Source of the DNA: [Phialemoniopsis] sp. UDSM-2020
Lineage: Eukaryota; Ascomycota; Sordariomycetes; Thyridiales; Thyridiaceae
Assembly (NCBI GenBank): GCA_018873225.1
Contig: JAEILZ010000003.1
Coordinates: forward strand, 806,001 to 870,000
DNA length: 64,000 nt
Reading direction: 5' to 3'
How positions within the stretch are numbered: the stretch's first letter is position 1; each line of letters opens with the position of its first letter. Shown here in pieces: positions 41,961 through 52,635 of this stretch. A program made the position numbers and the translations under genes. The notes under the pieces were generated by a model. It saw only the letters and a list, made by a program, of their open reading frames with translations. It made no database searches and was not told the DNA's origin.

Positions 41961-43208
41961 ATGCTCACATTTCGCCGCGCCCTGATCGCGGCTGCCTTTT
42001 TTCTCACGATATTCTACCTCACGACGCGGTCACACCCTGCAGATGTCTCAACGCAGCCGACAAAAGCAGCCACCAAGATCGCCGACAACGCGAACGAGGC
42101 GGTAGCAGGTGCAGCCAAGCAACCTTCAAGTACAGCGCCCTCTTCCGACCGTGCCTCTGCGAAACATGGCGCCGCTGCGGCTGCCGCGGCGGGCGCTGGT
42201 GTGGCACAAAAGAACAGCCCCTCGGCAGGGCAACAGAAGCCGATTGTCGACATGAGCAAGATGTCCCTCTACGAGAAGCTGGCCTACCAATATCCCTACG
42301 ACGTCAGCTCCAAATTCCCCGCATACATCTGGCAGACGTGGAAGTGGACGCCCGCAAATGGCGAATTCGAGTTTCGCGAGCAGGAGGCTACCTGGACGGA
42401 GCAGCACCCGGGTTTCACCCACGAGGTCATCACCGACGGCGTCGCCGTACACCTACTACGCCTGCTCTACGCTTCGGTGCCCGAGGTCCTCGACGCCTAC
42501 AACTCCCTTCCCCTGCCTGTCCTCAAGGCCGACTTCTTCCGCTACCTGATTTTGCTGGCGCGCGGCGGCATATACTCGGACATTGACACGTACGCGATCC
42601 GCAGCGCCCTCGAGTGGATCCCCGAGAGCGTGCCGAGAGAGTCTGTTGGGCTGGTCATCGGCATCGAAGCCGACCCGGACCGCCCGGATTGGAAAGACTG
42701 GTACAGCCGCCGGATTCAGTTCTGCCAGTGGACGATACAATCCAAGCCCGGCCACCCCGTGCTACGGGAGATCGTGGCACGACTGACGCAGGAGATTTTG
42801 CGGCGCAAGCGTACGGGCCAGCTGGCCGGCGTGCAGGACAAGAACGTGATCGAGTTTACCGGCCCCGCCGTGTGGACCGACATTATCTTTGAATATTTCA
42901 ACGACGAACGCTACTTCGACATGAGCACCTCCAAGGGCCTGATCGACTACAAGAACTTTACCGGCATGCAAATGCCTAAGCGTGTCGGGGACGTTATCGT
43001 GCTGCCCATTACGAGCTTCTCGCCAGGCGTCAACAATATGGGCGCCAAGGACTACGACGACCCAATGGCTTTCGTGAAGCACGATTTCGAAGGTACGCAT
43101 TCGTCGTGAGAATCGATGGGTTAAGACGGGTCGAAAGTTGCTAAATATGTTGCTATAGGTACCTGGAAGCCGGAGAGCGAACGTCACATTGGCGAAGTGA
43201 CCACTTAA
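41961..43208 (+). CDS. Och1/Hoc1-type alpha-1,6-mannosyltransferase
   Basis: Type II Golgi glycosyltransferase of the DXD sugar-transferase family (Gly_transf_sug), which starts or extends outer-chain N-glycan mannans. Exons 41961-43092 and 43159-43208 (66-bp intron) give 393 residues. The N-terminus has a signal anchor (about residues 7-24, ALIAAAFFLTIFYLTT), then an Ala/Ser-rich stem. The catalytic domain begins around KFPAYIWQTWKW and holds LPLPVLKADFFRYLILLARG followed by GIYSDIDTY, where Asp207 and Asp209 form the metal-binding DXD motif. Further blocks are GLVIGIEADPDRPDW, FCQWTIQSKPGHPVL and the ENVIEFTGP-like VIEFTGPAVWTD. The frame is open slightly further upstream but has no ATG there. 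It could be Och1 or Hoc1; I cannot separate them by eye. Confidence 0.88.
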
Positions 43209-44263
43209 GAAGAGGACGATTCTACACATTGTCATTACTACTACCACAATATTCTACCATCACACAACTTTTCTTCAACAACAAACCATTACATTGCATT
43301 GGCCGGCGTAAAGGTGGAGTTTCCTGACACAAAACCTTGGTTGTCCGAATCTTATGCAAGCGACCCTAGCAGACAAAACGGAGTTTTATACAATCGAAAG
43401 GACCTCTTTTTCTAGGTGTGTCTTGTGTGTTTATGGCGAGGGTACAGCCAATAAAGGAATAGAGTGTATAGAACAGCAGGTGGGCAAAAAAGGACTCATC
43501 CTGCGTGCATATCGCCATCACGGATTTTTTGATGGCGTGCCGCGCGTACTTTATAGTAATACATATAACATCTGAAGATTTCAAGCAAGGGTCTCACTGA
43601 TGTTTACCAATGATGTCGTTTTGGGGGGAAAGGTGACACCGTTGTAGGCAGGAGTTGGAAGTGACGAGCTATCTTTTGCCGAACTCGCGATACTCAAAGC
43701 CAGAACATAATGCTACGCGCTCGTAGATTCAAGCTTTAGGGCTGACCTTCAATGCAAGGCCGGCCGTTGATCTCTCGGGAATTAGACCTATTCTCGGAAC
43801 CATGATGTTCGGCAACACCGATCAAGCATTCTTGAGTGCAACTCTAGCTGCCTTCAATGCAATCTCATCCCGTAAAAGGCTCTACTAAGCTTATATGGGG
43901 TACTCGATTTCGATACCATATTTGGCAAGCATGTGGCATTGAGATGGGCCCGTCGTGGACAGTCCGGCCGAAATATGCAGGAGATCTATCCCCGCATCCG
44001 GTGCCAAGCTGCGCACGGCATTCCCGCACCTCCCAACCGTTCCCCATCTTTCTCCGCACTTTTTAGTTAGCGTGTTTGCGTAGGCGGCTCAGCTGCCATG
44101 TATATAACCTCCACCGACCTCCATCTTGTACTCACTTGGATGGCACGCGGGACTGTTTGACGTATTTTGTCATTTGTTGCTGTGCGGCTCACACGTACAT
44201 ATGAATTGGTATCGATAATCTCTTACTTTGTTTTTATTCGTTTACGCCTTCGACACGGCTCAG
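43209..44263. other. Intergenic region
   Basis: 1.05 kb with the 3' UTR of the mannosyltransferase and the promoter of the acyl-CoA synthetase, including the TATA-like site near 44101. Short ORFs near 43354-43584 are unsupported. Confidence 0.5.
44101..44107 (+). promoter_or_regulatory. TATA-box-like site upstream of the acyl-CoA synthetase gene
   Basis: TATATAA lies about 157 bp upstream of the ATG at 44264, a spacing that leaves room for a typical fungal leader of about 100 nt. Confidence 0.45.
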
Positions 44264-46487
44264 ATGAGGGTCCGAGTGGGTTCGGCCGCGGCCCGGCCTA
44301 TGAGGTCACTGCTCCCGCTCAGCGGCCGCGTGAGGGGACGGTATGCTCCGTCTGTTGCGGCCACCAAGAAGAGTCTCAGCATGCGGTGGTATAGTACCCC
44401 GATCAGGGGGAGGAGTCTGAGTGAGGGTCCGCTTGAGGTGAGTTGCTGCTGCGAAACGATATTGGCCAAGTGGTATGAACCGTCGTCGATTCGATGAAGT
44501 GAAAAGGAATGATGAACCAATTCCGTCAGCTTTCGATTGCATGAAGTGCAGCGTGGCACAGAGAGGCCCGGAAAGATTCAGACGAGTGCTGTATAGAAAA
44601 GCAAACGTTCTCGTACTAACATCTTGTTAGCCTCCATTATTACACCACACCATACCAGAGCACTTCGCTACAACAGTCGCACAATACGGCGACAGGCCGG
44701 CCGTTCTATGCCGCTCACCCACCACCGGTCCAGACTCTTTCCAGGGCCAAGGCGTGCAGCCTCCGATACCTCACGAGGCCCTGTTTACATACGACGCACT
44801 CGACCGCAGCTCCAACTCGCTCGCCCACTCCCTCCGCTCTCTGGGCGTCAAGAAGGGCGACCGAGTCGCCGTCAGCCTGGGCAACTGCCCCGAGTTCGTG
44901 GCCCTGACCTACGCCATCTTCAAGCTCGGCGCCATCCTCGTGCCGCTCAACCCGGGCTTCAACGCCAAGCAGGTGAAAGCGGCGCTGACGCACCTGGAAG
45001 TCGAGCTGCTCGTCATCAACGCCGTCACGGATCTGGCGTACAAGCCCTGCCGCGGCCGGAGCAACCTGCCACTGCTGCAGTCCCTCGTGCCGGACCTGCT
45101 CTCGGGCAGAGTCCAGTCCCCGGACGTGCCGACGCTCAAGAACGTCGTCGTAGTGGACAATGTCTCCTCGCACCCGCTGGTCAACTTTGACCTATCGAGT
45201 CTTCCGTCATTGACGCCCTTCTCCCTCCTCAGCGAGGCCCACGCCGCGCCCAACAAGGTCGTGCCGGACAGCCCCCTCTCGGCGGCCGACTGCATCAACA
45301 TCCAGTTCACGTCGGGCACCACGTCGCACCCGAAGGCCGCCATGCTCAGCCACACCTCGATCCTTAACAACGGCGCCCTCATCGCCTCGCGCATGAACAT
45401 CACCCCCGACGACCGCGTCGTCTGCCCCCCGCCCTTGTTCCACTGCTTCGGCTCGGTGCTCGGGTACATGGCGACCGCCACGACCGGCGCATCCCTGCTC
45501 TTCCCCTCCCCGGCCTTCGACCCGGTCGCCGCGCTGCGCATGGCCGCCGACCACCGGGGGACGGCGCTCTACGGCGTGGCGACCATGTTCGTCGGCATGC
45601 TCGAGCAGATGGACAAGGTCCTGACCCCGGACGAGGCGGCCGCGCTGCCGTCGCACCTGCGCACCGGCATCGTCGCGGGCTCGAGCGTGCCCGAGGCCCT
45701 GATGCGCCGCCTCTTCGAGAGGATGGGCCTGCCGGACCTGGTCATCTGCTACGGTATGACCGAGACGGCGCCCGTGAGCTGCATGACCACGCCCTCGGAC
45801 CCGCTCGACCGGCGCACGGGGTCCGTCGGCCGCGCGATGCCGCACACGGCCGTGAAAGTGGTCGACCCGCTCGACCGGTCGCGCGTCCTGCCCGTCGGCG
45901 AGAGGGGCGAGCTCGCTGCTTCGGGGTACCTCGTCATGCAGGGGTACTGGGGGGACGAGGCGCGGACGCGGGAGGTGCGCATATCCGAGCCCGATTACGA
46001 CGAACTAGAGGGGAGCAGCGGTGGTGGAAAGGGCAAGGAGAGGGTGTGGATGTACTCTGGCGATGAGGCGAGGATGGACGAGCAGGGGTACGTCGAGATC
46101 ACTGGCCGGATCAAGGACCTCATCATCCGCGGCGGCGAGAACATACACCCACTCGAGGTCGAGAACGTGCTGTTCCAGCACCCGCTGGTCGCCGAGGCGA
46201 GCGTCGTGGGCGTGCCGGACGAGCGGTACGGGGAGGCGGTGGGCGCGTTTGTGATTGCGCACAAGGGGGTGCGGACGCTTGAGGACGGGCAGGAGAGCGA
46301 TGGGGGAGACAAGGTGTTGAGTAAAGAGGATGTCAGGGAGTGGGTGCGGACACATCTGAGCTCGCACCTTGTGCCCAAGCATGTGTTTTGGGTGGACGAG
46401 TATCCCAAGACCGGGAGCGGCAAGATCCAGAAGTTTATATTGAGGGATGAGGCCAAGAAAGTCTTGTCTGGGGAGAAGAAGGCGTAG
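44264..46487 (+). CDS. Acyl-CoA synthetase, AMP-binding family, probably mitochondrial
   Basis: ATP-dependent acid:CoA ligase of the ANL superfamily. Two exons: 44264-44437 and 44631-46487, giving 676 residues. The 193-bp intron is long for this window and has a perfect CTAAC branch near its end. Exon 1 encodes an Arg/Ser-rich, acid-poor N-terminus (MRVRVGSAAARPMRSLLPLS onward), typical of mitochondrial targeting, and joins SEGPLE to PPLLHHTIPEHFA. Motifs: ATP-binding FTSGTTSHPKAAMLSH, where the usual TGxPKG is replaced by TSHPKA; VICYGMTETAPVS; then YSGDEARMDEQGYVEITGR followed by IKDLIIRGGENIHPLEVENV; and the catalytic Lys in PKTGSGKIQKF. The subfamily resembles ACSF2-like medium-chain enzymes. 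No peroxisomal C-terminal tripeptide is present (ends KKA). The exact acid is unknown. Confidence 0.87.
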
Positions 46488-47116
46488 AGGGTGTGAGAGG
46501 GCAGGGAGCTAGCATTTGTATGGCCATAGCGAATTACTTTTGAGCATATATTGACTTGACCGTCTACCTCTTTCCTGTTTCATTAATGAATGCATTATCT
46601 TCAAATCCCGAAAGCCCCTGTCGAAGGTGTAGTGAGTGTGGAGAGTCTGGTAGCTAGCCTTTGACCGGCGATGGCGGTGGATCGTCGATATATCTTCCAT
46701 CGTTGTTTCTTCTCATATACTACTATTCTCTTGAGGGCAGCCAGCCATGTAATTTTCGAGTCGACAAGTTGACAAAGCCACACATCATCTGTAGTAGGAG
46801 TTGTTGAAACAACTAAAATTGGAGGCAGAGGGCCGTCACGAAGATATGCATGTGTGTTGCAATAATAGAAATTCGACACATGTACAGGAAGTTCCGTTTC
46901 TATACAAAGATTGCATTTCTCGGAAATATACGTAAATAAATTCACCAACTCCCGCTACCACATGCTATCCGTCCCCTACAGATTTCACACTCCCAGCTCG
47001 CCTCACAACAGATGATTGAACGAAAGAGCAAGCGCAAAGAAATCGCACCCAGAAATGCATGTCATAACCCCCACCCCAATAAACAGGACGTGCATGAACT
47101 GCAAAAGTCCGCGAAC
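46488..47116. other. Convergent intergenic region
   Basis: About 630 bp between the stops of the acyl-CoA synthetase gene and the small secreted protein gene. It is AT-rich; minus-strand open frames at 46509-46948 are unsupported. Confidence 0.5.
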
Positions 47117-47669
47117 TCAGTTGCAGTCGAAGGACCGGATCGGCCTCCCAAGCTTGAGCACCAGGGTGTGTCTCTTGGTCTTGTGGCCTTGGCAGTTGGC
47201 GTCGCTATATCACGCAAATCCCGAGTCAGAGACTATACAAACAGGGCGGGGAACAAATCGGTCAAAAAGGACGACTTACTCAAAGTATCGGCACATCTTG
47301 AACCGGGAGTTCGCCGACCCGACATAGTGTCCATCGCCCACGTTGACGTTGACTATCGTGACAAAGTCAGTAAACTCTTCGCCTGTTGAAAGCCCCCTCC
47401 TGCGTGTGAAAGAGGCAGAGAGACTTGACTGCGGACTTACTGCACTGATTGGCACGCTTGACTTCGTATTCTTTGCAGGTACCTCCCTGCGCTTGCCCGG
47501 AGCAGATTCTGACGTCGTCAAGGTGGAGGTCCTTACGCTGTTCGAGAGTGCCCTCAAACGAGTCGAGGGACGAGGCATCGCCGGCGACCGCGACGGACTC
47601 GGGACCGGTCGGAGCGGCCTGGACCATGGCGGTCAGCAGAGCGGCGAGAGCAAATGCGTTGATCTTCAT
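47117..47669 (-). CDS. Small secreted six-cysteine protein, unrecognised
   Basis: A 139-residue protein from three exons: 47669-47441, 47382-47280 and 47204-47117. Introns are 58 and 75 bp with GTAAGT donors. For intron 1 the first AG after the donor leads to a stop, while the next (CAACAG at 47385-47383) continues as SEEFTDFVTIVNVNVG, which fixes the model. A signal peptide is clear (MKINAFALAALLTAMVQA, predicted cut before APTG), followed by a short acidic pro-like stretch. The mature part has six cysteines at 56, 65, 76, 107, 115 and 138 and ends FDCN. The length, secretion signal and even cysteine number fit fungal small secreted proteins, including candidate effectors and antimicrobial proteins. 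No named family was recognised and no activity can be claimed. Confidence 0.75.
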
Positions 47670-48296
47670 TTTCGTGGATTCGGGTGTGTTGGATGGAGCT
47701 GGAGGAAGTTATTGATGGTCGCAGTTGGTGAGTGTAGCGAGATAGATCGTCTTTGTTGTAGATGGCAGTGATGAGGGTTTCTCTGTTGCCGAGTGTAGTA
47801 GCCTCCAACGCCCTTTATATAGAGAGCCAACCATGAAATCAGGAAGTCTGTTTGAGCGTTGATATCTGTGACATCACGATGTGCAGACAGTTCCCAAGCC
47901 TCATCCGTTGAAGCCATCCTACAGCCCGCTGATCGTCAACTCAACCCAAGCGGTGTGGGGTTTTCGGAGAATATCATAGCAACGAAGCATCCTTCTTTTG
48001 CCAGTATTGACCTTGCAAATCTAATATATTCAATTTCAAGATACTTATGTCTTCCTCATCTGGCATCAAGAACTACTCAACACTGTCGGGATCGCTGGGA
48101 CGTCGGAGGGAATATTGGGGCTGAGCCAATGAACCCATGCTTACTCGCACTCAAACGGTTATATTTCACACTTCAACGCCAGAAGCGGTAGGAATAGTTG
48201 TAGCAACGCTATTTATAAGGCTTCAAGGCCCAATTAATTTCATGAGCCTTGCCAACTCAGCTCACGTTCAAGTGACGTAGGTAGTGGTTGTTTCCC
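47670..48296. other. Intergenic region
   Basis: 627 bp with the promoter of the small secreted protein gene and the 3' UTR of the dehydrogenase gene. No ORF is supported. Confidence 0.5.
47814..47821 (-). promoter_or_regulatory. TATA box of the small secreted protein gene
   Basis: TATATAAA on the minus strand, about 145 bp upstream of the ATG at 47669. It is one of the better TATA boxes in the window, in keeping with a regulated rather than housekeeping gene. Confidence 0.55.
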
Positions 48297-49106
48297 TCAA
48301 GCTTCGGGCCAGTTGCGCGAAAACGGAATGATGGCCCCATTGGCTCCCTGCGCGACCTCGAGGTCCGACGACAAGAACACGCAGTACTTGCCGATGGCCG
48401 CCAGCGACATATCGTGCTTGCCCACCTCGAAGGGAGTCATGGTCGCCCGCGAGTGCGTGAAGAACTCGGCGTGCATGCCGTCCCGGAGCGTGTCCGCCAG
48501 GTGTGTGTGAGGCATGCCGCCAATGACGAGCGCCATGCAGTTGATGCCCCGGGGACCGTAGTACCCCGCCGTGTTCTTGGTGATGGCTACGAGCGCCGCC
48601 TTGGACGCCGTGTACGCCACACCCGCATTGAGCCCGCGCATGGCGGCCGTCGAGGCAATGTTTATAATCAGTCCGCCCTCGCAAGCTATGGGAGACGGCG
48701 CTTGCTTCTCCATCTGCTTGATGGCGGTCTGGGTAGCGAGAAAGGCGCCTGTGGCGTTGACGGCGAGTACGCGGTCCCAGGTGGCGCGCGCGCAGTCGCC
48801 CGCGGGCGAGAAGTCGTCCATGACGCCGGCGTTGTTGATGAGGACGTCGAGGCGGCCAAATTTTGATACCACAGCGGCGAACAGCGACTTGACCGACTCG
48901 TCGCTCGTGATGTCGGCCTTGACGGCCTGGAACCTGCCCTCGTACCGGTCGAGCCACTCCTTCTCCGTCTCGAGCAGGCGGTCGGCGTTGATGTCGCAGA
49001 TGGTGACGTGCGCGCCGGCGTCGAGGAAGGTGGCGGCGATGACCTTGCCTAGGCCGCCGGCGGCCCCAGTGACGAGGACGGACTTGACGGGTGAGGAGGC
49101 GGTCAT
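48297..49106 (-). CDS. Short-chain dehydrogenase/reductase
   Basis: Classical SDR oxidoreductase, single exon, 269 residues. Cofactor motif TGAAGGLG at residues 13-20; an acidic residue (Asp38 in ICDIN) after the second strand suggests NAD(H) preference. The NNAG motif is at 91-94, Asn117 precedes the catalytic set, Ser152 is in ASTAAMRG, and the YTASK motif has Tyr165 and Lys169. Thus the Asn-Ser-Tyr-Lys tetrad is complete. The C-terminal part contains the substrate-binding loop and GANGAIIPFSRNW in place of the common GxxxxVDGG. The sequence is closest in style to 3-oxoacyl-ACP reductase-like or alcohol dehydrogenase-like SDRs, but the substrate cannot be told. It is flanked by large gaps and not in a metabolic cluster. 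Confidence 0.9.
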   Translation of the reverse strand: MTASSPVKSVLVTGAAGGLGKVIAATFLDAGAHVTICDINADRLLETEKEWLDRYEGRFQAVKADITSDESVKSLFAAVVSKFGRLDVLINNAGVMDDFSPAGDCARATWDRVLAVNATGAFLATQTAIKQMEKQAPSPIACEGGLIINIASTAAMRGLNAGVAYTASKAALVAITKNTAGYYGPRGINCMALVIGGMPHTHLADTLRDGMHAEFFTHSRATMTPFEVGKHDMSLAAIGKYCVFLSSDLEVAQGANGAIIPFSRNWPEA

Positions 49107-50494
49107 GGCGTAGGTATAATGTGATCTGCTTATTACCTAGGTTGGATGAAGGAGGAACGCTTTGGCTATAGTGCTGGAAAGGGAGCAGCCCTCTTCATCG
49201 GCAAGATAACAGGCAATGGCTTTATGCAACAGAAACCCCTCATCAAGGGGTTCATCGACACCAGATCGTCACACAAACAACAATCGACCCCTCAGCATGT
49301 ACACGGAGAAATTCATCAGAAGTGGTTAGGCGACCGGCGGGGTGGCGATGTGATGCGGCAGTCCGCATGACGCCGTTGACTCTCCCGGACTCGGATTCGT
49401 ATCCGGGTTGGCGAGAGGCAAGTTGAATGGGTACGACGACGATCGAGACGCCGCTCGTACAACTTGCGAGGGGACGCTTGTGTTTCCGCATTTGGGTAGA
49501 CTCTGCTCGGAGGACCCCAACAAGGCGCCCCCGTCCCGAATATCGAGAAACGAGACATAGTAGATCACCCCGGGCCGTGGTGTAGTGAGACGGCTCCGTG
49601 CCTAGTCCGTCATGGACGGGGTTTGGCATGATGCGCCACACTGCATCCTCGGCCTTTGGGTGAGCTGATCATCGAGCACGCCCAACCACCTTGGTTTTCT
49701 CCCGAAGGAGTATAAATTCCCGGACTCCCCTTGCAGAGAGTCGACACCGGGGAGGGACCTCTTTGATTCGTACTTCAAAGAGCTCGAGGGCACTTGCCCA
49801 GCTCTCTCTCAAGAAGACCCGATCACGAGGTTCATTACCTGCCTACTAGACTGGCGAGGCCCATCTAGCCCCAGATCAAGGTCTTGGGAATGCCCATCTC
49901 ATCAATTGGTTCCCAATCGCGGGCCTATCTGGCGATGGTCAATCGGATCAGTGAACCTGCTTCATGCGGGGAGACGAGCAAAGAATGTGGCTGATCACAG
50001 GATGAGAACCTGGGGGTGAAATGCATCTGTGAATGGCTTTTTGAATTGAACCCTATCCGAAATATTATTAAGATGAACCAGTTGTTGGCTGTTTCAATGA
50101 CGTGTCTCTGCATGGACTGCGTTTTGACAAAAAATTGGAGAGGTGCACTATCCGAAAAGATAGTGCTGTCTTTTCTAGCGGTGAGTGAAAGTGAGAGACT
50201 GAGTGAGCAAGCCAGCGACTTTGATTCAGTTGGATGCGCGGTCTCTTTTCTTCTTTTCTTTCTGTTTTCAGAGGAGCGTAGAAGGGGAGAAAGAAAAAAA
50301 AAGAGGGACATGCACAACAAGTATCTTGACGCGACAAAGACAAAGTGAGAATCTGGTCAGGTGAAAGCGAAAAAAAGAAACGAAAGGATCGGTGATGGTA
50401 CTGTAAGGTCCGTCAATTCTGGAGCGAGAAAACCGGGGACACAACATCACCAACATCCTCACCAGCTGTGACCACACCGAACGCCGCCGCCGCC
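49107..50494. other. Intergenic region
   Basis: 1.4 kb divergent gap between the SDR (minus) and Ap4A phosphorylase (plus) genes. Small frames occur on both strands, for example minus 49252-49641 and plus 50016-50348, without domains. A purine-rich patch lies at about 50270-50400. Nothing else is seen. Confidence 0.5.
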
Positions 50495-51827
50495 ATGGAT
50501 GACGACGAGGCGCCTCCGCACCAGACTAGGACCGGGGCTGACCTTTGCCTGCCGGCCGACTTTGAGGGCAAGGCCGTCGCCCAGTTCGACAAGCTAATTG
50601 AGCAAGGCGAGCTGTTCTACGCCCAGACGAAGGGCGAGATTATCGACCAAGCCGGCTTCAAGGTTAGTAGTGTTAAACAACCCCCTTGTCTCACCGGCAT
50701 GTCCGCACCCGCGAACGCCTTCAAGCAGCCAGCGGGCCGCTCTCAATCTTCTCACCGGTTCTCCCCCTGCCCGGTGAGACAATGGCTGTGCAATGCAGAA
50801 TCTTCGACTGACACAGGTGGCGCAAATCTAGTTTGAGTTCCGCGCCTCGCCGTCCATCGTCAAGAAGCCCATCCTCGCCCGCGATGCTCCTGAGCGCCGC
50901 GGCCAGGGCGGGCCCTTTCTGAACCCGGACCCGGCGTTTGTCGTGGCCGAGCTCGGCGACAGCTACATCGTCGAGCTGAGCAAGTATGCCATGTACAGGC
51001 CGCACTACGTCCTGCACACGCGCCACTTTGCGCCGCAGACGGACGACCTCGACATCACTGACTTTGCCGCCGCCGTGGCTGTCATGTACAGCGAGACCGC
51101 CGGCAGCGGCATCCGCAACGGTCATCATCATGCTAACGGCATGAACGGTACCAATGGCACCAACGGTGTCAATGGCTCCCACGGTACCAACGGTGCCAAG
51201 GCCTCCGATAGTACCAACGGCACCAACGGCGAGGTTATGGGCCCGCCGCCTCCGGTCAAGACGCAGAGGCTCATGCTCTACAACTGCGGCTATGATGCCG
51301 GCGCCTCCCAAGGCCACAAGCACACCCAGGTCTTTGAGATTCCCAAGCCCTTCCCACTCTTCCCCTCCAAGGCCGATTCCACAGAACGTAAGCGACCTCC
51401 CCCTTCTCCCCGTCTCTTTACCACATCCCAGACACCCAATACTGAAATAAGTCTTCTAGGCATATCGTCCTGCCTCCCCGGCGTGCCCTTCCGGCACTAC
51501 GTCCTGCGCCTGCCGCCCAACCCGCAGGCGGAGCAGATGCTCGAGGCCTACCGCCGCCTGCTGCAAGAGGTGCGCCTCCTGCAGGAGCTGCACGGCCTCA
51601 AGGCGGCGTACAACGTCGTCGCGACGAGCGAGTGGATGTGCCTGATCCCGCGGCGCCGCGGCGGCCTCGACGGCACGGGCGCCAACGCGCTCGGCATGCT
51701 CGGCATCGTCTGGGTGCGCGACGAGGCCGAGCGCCGCCACTGGGACGAGCTGGGCCTCACCAAGCACCTCGCCTACCTGGGCGTGCCCAAGGACGAGAGG
51801 AAGTTCTCGACGGATCACCGGGACTGA
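50495..51827 (+). CDS. APA2: Ap4A phosphorylase / ATP adenylyltransferase
   Basis: Degrades diadenosine tetraphosphate (Ap4A) phosphorolytically to ATP and ADP; HIT-related superfamily. Three exons: 50495-50662, 50832-51387 and 51460-51827, giving 363 residues. Intron 1 is 169 bp and intron 2 is 72 bp. Splicing joins QAGFK to FEFRASPSIVKKPILARDAP and ADSTE-R to ISSCLPGVPFRHYVLRLPP. The catalytic triad motif is GHKHTQ (His218, His220, Gln222), preceded by LMLYNCGYDAGAS. An insert of about 35 residues rich in Asn-Gly-Thr repeats (about 51115-51235) interrupts the core between the ITDFAAAVAVMYS helix and the catalytic region. The C-terminal YNVVATSEWMCLIPRRRGG block is typical. The start is set by the context CCGCCATGG. 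Confidence 0.92.
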
Positions 51828-52635
51828 GTTATAACTCGGAGAAGAAAGAGACGCTGGAAGGACTTGGTAAGAGAGAGGAAACTTTTCATGGCGAAATGGA
51901 TGGTATCAACTGGAAGATTGTACTGCTTTGTTGTTTTCTGCTTCGAATCTGAAACGGCCCGGCGTTCATGTGCTGCGCTTGTTTGCTGTTCTTGAGATGA
52001 AGATCTCTGTGAGGATCTTTACTACGACACTGGCTACTAGACTGCGTTGCTTCGCCATATTAGATTGAGGGAAAGGCATTGCATGATGATCAGAGGGAAA
52101 GATAAAATAGACCTCTTATGACTAGAAAGGGAAGACTGAACAATGCTACAATTACATTTCATGCTGTATGATCCAAGGTATCGAATCGAATTCTCGGGGA
52201 CATGAAATGCGAGCGATGTAGATCTTATTCTCGAGGTCGACTTTGTGCCTGTAGCGTCTTATAAAGTATGGGTATCAAGTATATTGGCCTGAGCAAAGGT
52301 GAATCTAAGATACATCATTCGACCTGCCTCTTCTATAGTCCGCTTGGGCCCCTCCACCGTCACTGATGCAAACGCCAGCTTTGCTTCGATGCGAGCTCTT
52401 TGGTTTCGCTTGGCGGGTAGCTAGTAGAGTGAGCCAGTGCATCTCAAGCAGTGTCTTAAAATCCTCGGCATACGGGTGTAGGCATGGCTGGGATGCGCGG
52501 AACCCTTGCAGCTTCTCGGCAACAGTATATCCGACGCATCTTCTGAGGCGAGGTAGGCAGGGATTTCCGCTACCTTTCGCCAATTGATATTCAACAAGAA
52601 AGTCTTTCGCACACTCGCAGCCTTGTTTGTTGCAT
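51828..52635. other. Convergent intergenic region
   Basis: About 800 bp between the stops of APA2 and IPI3. A minus-strand open frame at 52305-52643 (112 codons) has no recognised domain and overlaps the IPI3 3' end. No other feature is supported. Confidence 0.5.
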
